This document shows positions 35,992-38,374 of a stretch of 38,374 nt of DNA, one piece after another. Where the stretch lies: the NCBI RefSeq assembly GCF_025980345.1, contig NZ_JAPDUI010000015.1, forward strand, positions 1 to 38,374, written 5' to 3'. Each line of letters opens with the position of its first letter. The first letter of the stretch is position 1. This DNA is from Arenimonas sp. GDDSR-1. Lineage in GTDB: Bacteria; Pseudomonadota; Gammaproteobacteria; Xanthomonadales; Xanthomonadaceae. The notes under the pieces were generated by a model. The model saw only the letters and a list, made by a program, of their open reading frames with translations. It had not been told where the DNA came from and made no database searches. Both the position numbers and the translations under genes were made by a program.

Positions 35992-36921
35992 TCAGGGACG
36001 CTTGACCATGGACAGCAATTGCGTGACATCGATGGTCTGCGCCTTCTGTTCAATCTGTGCGCGGTATTGCCCCTGCATCTGTTTGCCCTGCGCGAACATC
36101 TGCGCGAACACCTGTTTCAGCTGGGCGGCATCAATGCTGCGGCCATTGCCGTAATACTGCTGGGCGACCTTGCCCAGGGCATAGGTGGTGGCGAAGGAAA
36201 ATGCCGCGCCGGTGGCCGCGCTGCCCAGGCCGCCGAGCATGCCGCCGCCGACTTTGCCAAGCAGGCCACCGAGCAGTTTTCGACCCATCTGTTCGACATA
36301 TTGGCCGGTCAGTCCGACGCCGAGCGTGGCGGCGAAATCCTTGATGTGCTCACGGTCCAGCTCATAGCCATGGGCTTTGCCGATGCCGTACACCATCTTC
36401 ATCTGCAAGGGCAGAATGGCCATCGAGGCCAAGGACTGCGGCAGCAGTTCCAGTGCGCCGTTGAGGATGGCGTAATTCAACACCGATTTATCCAGAGCGG
36501 CCGTATCGACGGCCGGCGCGGTCTCCAGCGGCACCGCGACCAAGGGCGCGTCGGCGAGGGCGTCGGCGTCTTCGGCAAAGCGCTGTGCCTGTGCCGGGTC
36601 CATGCGCAGCAGTCCGCTCAGGGATTTAAGAAATGCGTTTTCAGCCGCGCTGCGCACGCCGTCGGCATCGCACACGCAGACCGCCATTTCATAGGCCAGC
36701 TGGCGGCTGTCCGCGCTTTCCAGAAGCGCCGTGCATTGCTCCAGCGTCCGCCGTTTGAGCAGAACATCCTGATAGAGCGCCGGCATGTTGATGCTGCCGT
36801 CCGGTGCCAGGCCTTCCGCGATCTGCCTGATCTGTTCGCGTTCGCGTGCATCCTTGCTGCCGTCGGCGAAGGCGGCATGCAGACTGATGGCAAGGATGGC
36901 CTGTTGTTCGGCTGCGGTCAT
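35992..36921 (-). CDS. TerB-like / YcjF-like (DUF697) protein
   Basis: A 309-residue protein in two parts. Residues 1-130 are acidic and helical and resemble a TerB (tellurite-resistance B, metal-binding) domain: ISLHAAFADGSKDAREREQI, then CVCDADGVRSAAENAFL, both with clustered acidic residues. Residues about 145-270 resemble the YcjF/DUF697 region: ILPLQMKMVYGIGKAHGYEL, FAATLGVGLTGQYVEQMGRK and a Gly-rich amphipathic stretch (GLLGKVGGGMLGGLGSAATG) that may insert in a membrane. The C-terminus is a Gln-rich helix (MFAQGKQMQGQYRAQIEQ). The role is not known; a stress or membrane-related function is possible from the domains. It has no signal peptide, so it is probably cytoplasmic or peripheral to the inner membrane. 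Confidence 0.75.
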   Translation of the reverse strand: MTAAEQQAILAISLHAAFADGSKDAREREQIRQIAEGLAPDGSINMPALYQDVLLKRRTLEQCTALLESADSRQLAYEMAVCVCDADGVRSAAENAFLKSLSGLLRMDPAQAQRFAEDADALADAPLVAVPLETAPAVDTAALDKSVLNYAILNGALELLPQSLASMAILPLQMKMVYGIGKAHGYELDREHIKDFAATLGVGLTGQYVEQMGRKLLGGLLGKVGGGMLGGLGSAATGAAFSFATTYALGKVAQQYYGNGRSIDAAQLKQVFAQMFAQGKQMQGQYRAQIEQKAQTIDVTQLLSMVKRP

Positions 36922-37018
36922 GGTCGGTTTTCCGTCGTTGAGTTGCCTTCAGTCTCGGACGGTCCAGGTTAACCCGGCGTGAATAGTCGCCGGAAACCGG
37001 CGGCGGCGTTTCGAAAGG

Positions 37019-37492
37019 TCAGTGCATATGATCGTGGCTCATGCCAGCGTCGGTCTGCGGCGCCTGTCTGGCGACGGTGAATTCCACGATGCGCTTGCCC
37101 GCCTTCGCGAAGACCAGCGTGATGGTGATTTTCTGGCCCTCGGCAATCGCCTGTTTGGGCGCGATCAGCATCAGGTGGGAGGCGCCGGGTTCTAGCGCCA
37201 CGCTCTGGCCGGCCGGAACGGCCATGCCTTCGGTCAGCTGGCGCATCTGCATGACATCGCCGGCCATTTTCATTTCATGGATTTCCACGCGCTCGGCGGC
37301 ATCGCTGCTGGCGGAAATCAGGCGGTCGGCGCTTTTTCCGGCATTGCGGATCGCCACGAACCCCCCGGCGACCTTGGCATTCGGCGGTGTTGCCCGGACC
37401 CAGGCATTGCTGAAGACCAGCGAATCCGCCGCCGCCGCGCCGGAAGCCAGAAGCAGGGCAAACAGGATGGAACTCAGGAAACGAAACAACAT
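37019..37492 (-). CDS. PCuAC-type periplasmic copper chaperone
   Basis: The PCuAC family carries Cu(I) in the periplasm and hands it to the CuA site of cytochrome oxidase or to SCO. The 157-residue protein has a signal peptide (LSSILFALLLASGAAAA) and a cupredoxin-like domain with NAWVRATPPNAKVAGGFVAI. The copper ligands are visible: His72 in EIHEMKM, Met83, and His106/Met108 in PGASHLMLI. An added C-terminal GMSHDHMH tail gives more His/Met ligands. It is not in the cox cluster but lies 8 kb from it, and its likely client is the oxidase encoded there. No partner gene is adjacent. Confidence 0.93.
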   Translation of the reverse strand: MLFRFLSSILFALLLASGAAAADSLVFSNAWVRATPPNAKVAGGFVAIRNAGKSADRLISASSDAAERVEIHEMKMAGDVMQMRQLTEGMAVPAGQSVALEPGASHLMLIAPKQAIAEGQKITITLVFAKAGKRIVEFTVARQAPQTDAGMSHDHMH

Positions 37493-37551
37493 GGCCGGAT
37501 TCCGGTGGAAAGTAGGGCCATTTTACCGTGATGCACGGCGGCCGGCATGAT

Positions 37552-38289
37552 TCAACGCAATAAACGCCCGCCGTCCACGGCAATGACCTGACCGGTACAG
37601 TAGTCGGCATCCTCGATCAGGAACCGCGCCGCTTTGCAGATATCCGCGACCTGGCCGATGCGGGCCAGCGGGGTGGCGTCGAGGATGGCCTGTTTCTGGG
37701 CTTCGGATTTTCCGGACTCCGGCCAGAGAATGGCGCCCGGGGCGATGGCATTGACCCGGACCGATGGCGCCAGTTCCAGCGCCAACGATCGGGTCAGCAT
37801 GCGTTGCGCCGCCTTGGCCATGCCGTACAGCGTATGGCCGGGCTTCGGGCGTTCGGCGAAGATGTCGAGCAGATTGACGATGCAGCCGGATTGCTTGGCA
37901 AGATGCGGTGCCGCGGCCTGGCTCAGGAAATACGGCGCGCGCGCATTGGCGTCAAACAGTGCATCCCAGTCGGCATCGGTACTGGTGCCGACGGGCGTGG
38001 GGAAAAAGCTGCTGGCATTGTTGATCAACACATCCAGCCGGCCGAATTGCGCCAGTACCGCCGGCACCAGCGCATCGCGCCGCGATGCCTCGCCCAGATC
38101 GGCCTGAAGGGTCATCGCGCTGTCCGGGCGGATCCGGTTGAAATCCGCGCACAGCGCCACGCACTCGCGCTCCGAGTTCTGGTAATGCAGGGCGATGCGG
38201 TAACCGCGGGCGTGCAGATCGGCAGCCAAGGCCGCGCCGATGCGGCGGCCGGCACCGGTAATCAGGATCACGGCGGAATCATTCGTCAT
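37552..38289 (-). CDS. Pteridine reductase (short-chain dehydrogenase)
   Basis: A 245-residue NADPH-dependent SDR that reduces dihydropteridines or dihydrofolate. The cofactor motif is TGAGRRIGAAL, with Arg-Arg in place of the usual Gly-rich continuation, as in pteridine reductases. NNASSFFPT, the catalytic YGMAKAA (Tyr-x3-Lys) and NAIAPGAILWPE follow. The normal catalytic Ser is replaced by Asp in NLLDIFAERP, which is the pteridine-reductase signature. I choose ATG 38289; the frame opens at a TTG (38307) that would add six residues. It diverges from a gene that begins at the window end. Together with folB and folK it gives this region a pterin/folate flavour. Confidence 0.9.
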   Translation of the reverse strand: MTNDSAVILITGAGRRIGAALAADLHARGYRIALHYQNSERECVALCADFNRIRPDSAMTLQADLGEASRRDALVPAVLAQFGRLDVLINNASSFFPTPVGTSTDADWDALFDANARAPYFLSQAAAPHLAKQSGCIVNLLDIFAERPKPGHTLYGMAKAAQRMLTRSLALELAPSVRVNAIAPGAILWPESGKSEAQKQAILDATPLARIGQVADICKAARFLIEDADYCTGQVIAVDGGRLLR

Positions 38290-38343
38290 GAGCGGTACTC
38301 GGTTCAAAACAGGACACAGACAAGGTATCCTGAACGGGCATCA

Positions 38344-38374
38344 ATGACCAGTGAAAGCCCGTATGGAATTGCCC
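38344..38374 (+). CDS. Start of an unidentified plus-strand gene, partial
   Basis: An ATG at 38344 opens MTSESPYGIA to the window edge. A GTG at 38351 in another frame (VKARMELP) is the alternative start. Only ten codons are visible, so no product can be named. The 54-bp gap to the divergent pteridine reductase should hold both promoters. Confidence 0.35.
   Translation, partial: MTSESPYGIA

Noticed and set aside
36988-37002. Hairpin CGCCGG-AAA-CCGGCG between the PCuAC and TerB/YcjF-like genes
   Set aside because: No T-run follows on either strand, so it is not supported as a terminator; a 6-bp GC dyad can occur by chance here.

Overview
The window reads as a chromosomal segment from a high-GC gammaproteobacterium. 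It most resembles the Xanthomonadales/Lysobacterales (Xanthomonadaceae or Rhodanobacteraceae type). The grounds are the cox gene order (coxB-coxA-ctaG-coxC, then surf1, an SCO-like gene, ctaA, ctaB), the tsaD / rpsU-yqeY-dnaG arrangement, a PutA without a DNA-binding domain, and secreted S9 peptidase and starch-enzyme genes. This is inference from gene content; no search was run. Coding density is very high and no gene-free stretch exceeds 300 bp. I found no tRNA, rRNA, CRISPR, insertion sequence or prophage signal.

Layout. 1-2231 (+): the tail of a small membrane protein (possibly HupE/UreJ-like) and a TonB-dependent receptor with a His/Gly-rich plug, possibly a metal uptake pair. 2233-7755 (-): a tripartite RND efflux operon (adaptor, AcrB-type pump, NodT-type outer-membrane factor) that looks damaged at both ends. 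The outer-membrane factor has a frameshift plus an apparent deletion, and the adaptor has no export signal. 7882-13535 (-): a three-gene operon for periplasmic alpha-glucan use (GH13, GH31, GH13). 13638-15269 (-): an MscS-type mechanosensitive channel. 15328-18014 (-): a tightly overlapping five-gene operon (DUF1080 lipoprotein, 56-residue membrane peptide, four-helix membrane protein, class-C beta-lactamase-like serine hydrolase, MOSC protein). 18106-21243 (-): bifunctional putA. 21395-29072 (+): aa3-type cytochrome c oxidase structural, assembly and heme A genes, interrupted by one small gene on the other strand. 29109-33587 (-): S9 peptidase, dnaG, yqeY and rpsU. 33703-35548 (+): tsaD, folB, folK. 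35533-38289 (-): a small secreted protein, a TerB/YcjF-like protein, a PCuAC copper chaperone and a pteridine reductase. The last bases hold the start of another plus-strand gene.

How the parts connect. Proline catabolism (putA) feeds electrons to the respiratory chain and is divergent from the terminal oxidase operon, with separate promoter-like elements in the 151-bp gap. The PCuAC protein and the SCO-like and CtaG proteins form a copper-delivery set for the oxidase. FolB, FolK and the pteridine reductase belong to folate/pterin metabolism. Most of the window is ordinary core genome. The items most worth checking are the damaged efflux operon with its palindrome/terminator leader, the perfect 15-bp palindrome inside the putative putA promoter, the GH31 enzyme whose catalytic spacing matches a transglucosylase, and the five-gene overlapping operon with a previously overlooked 56-residue gene.
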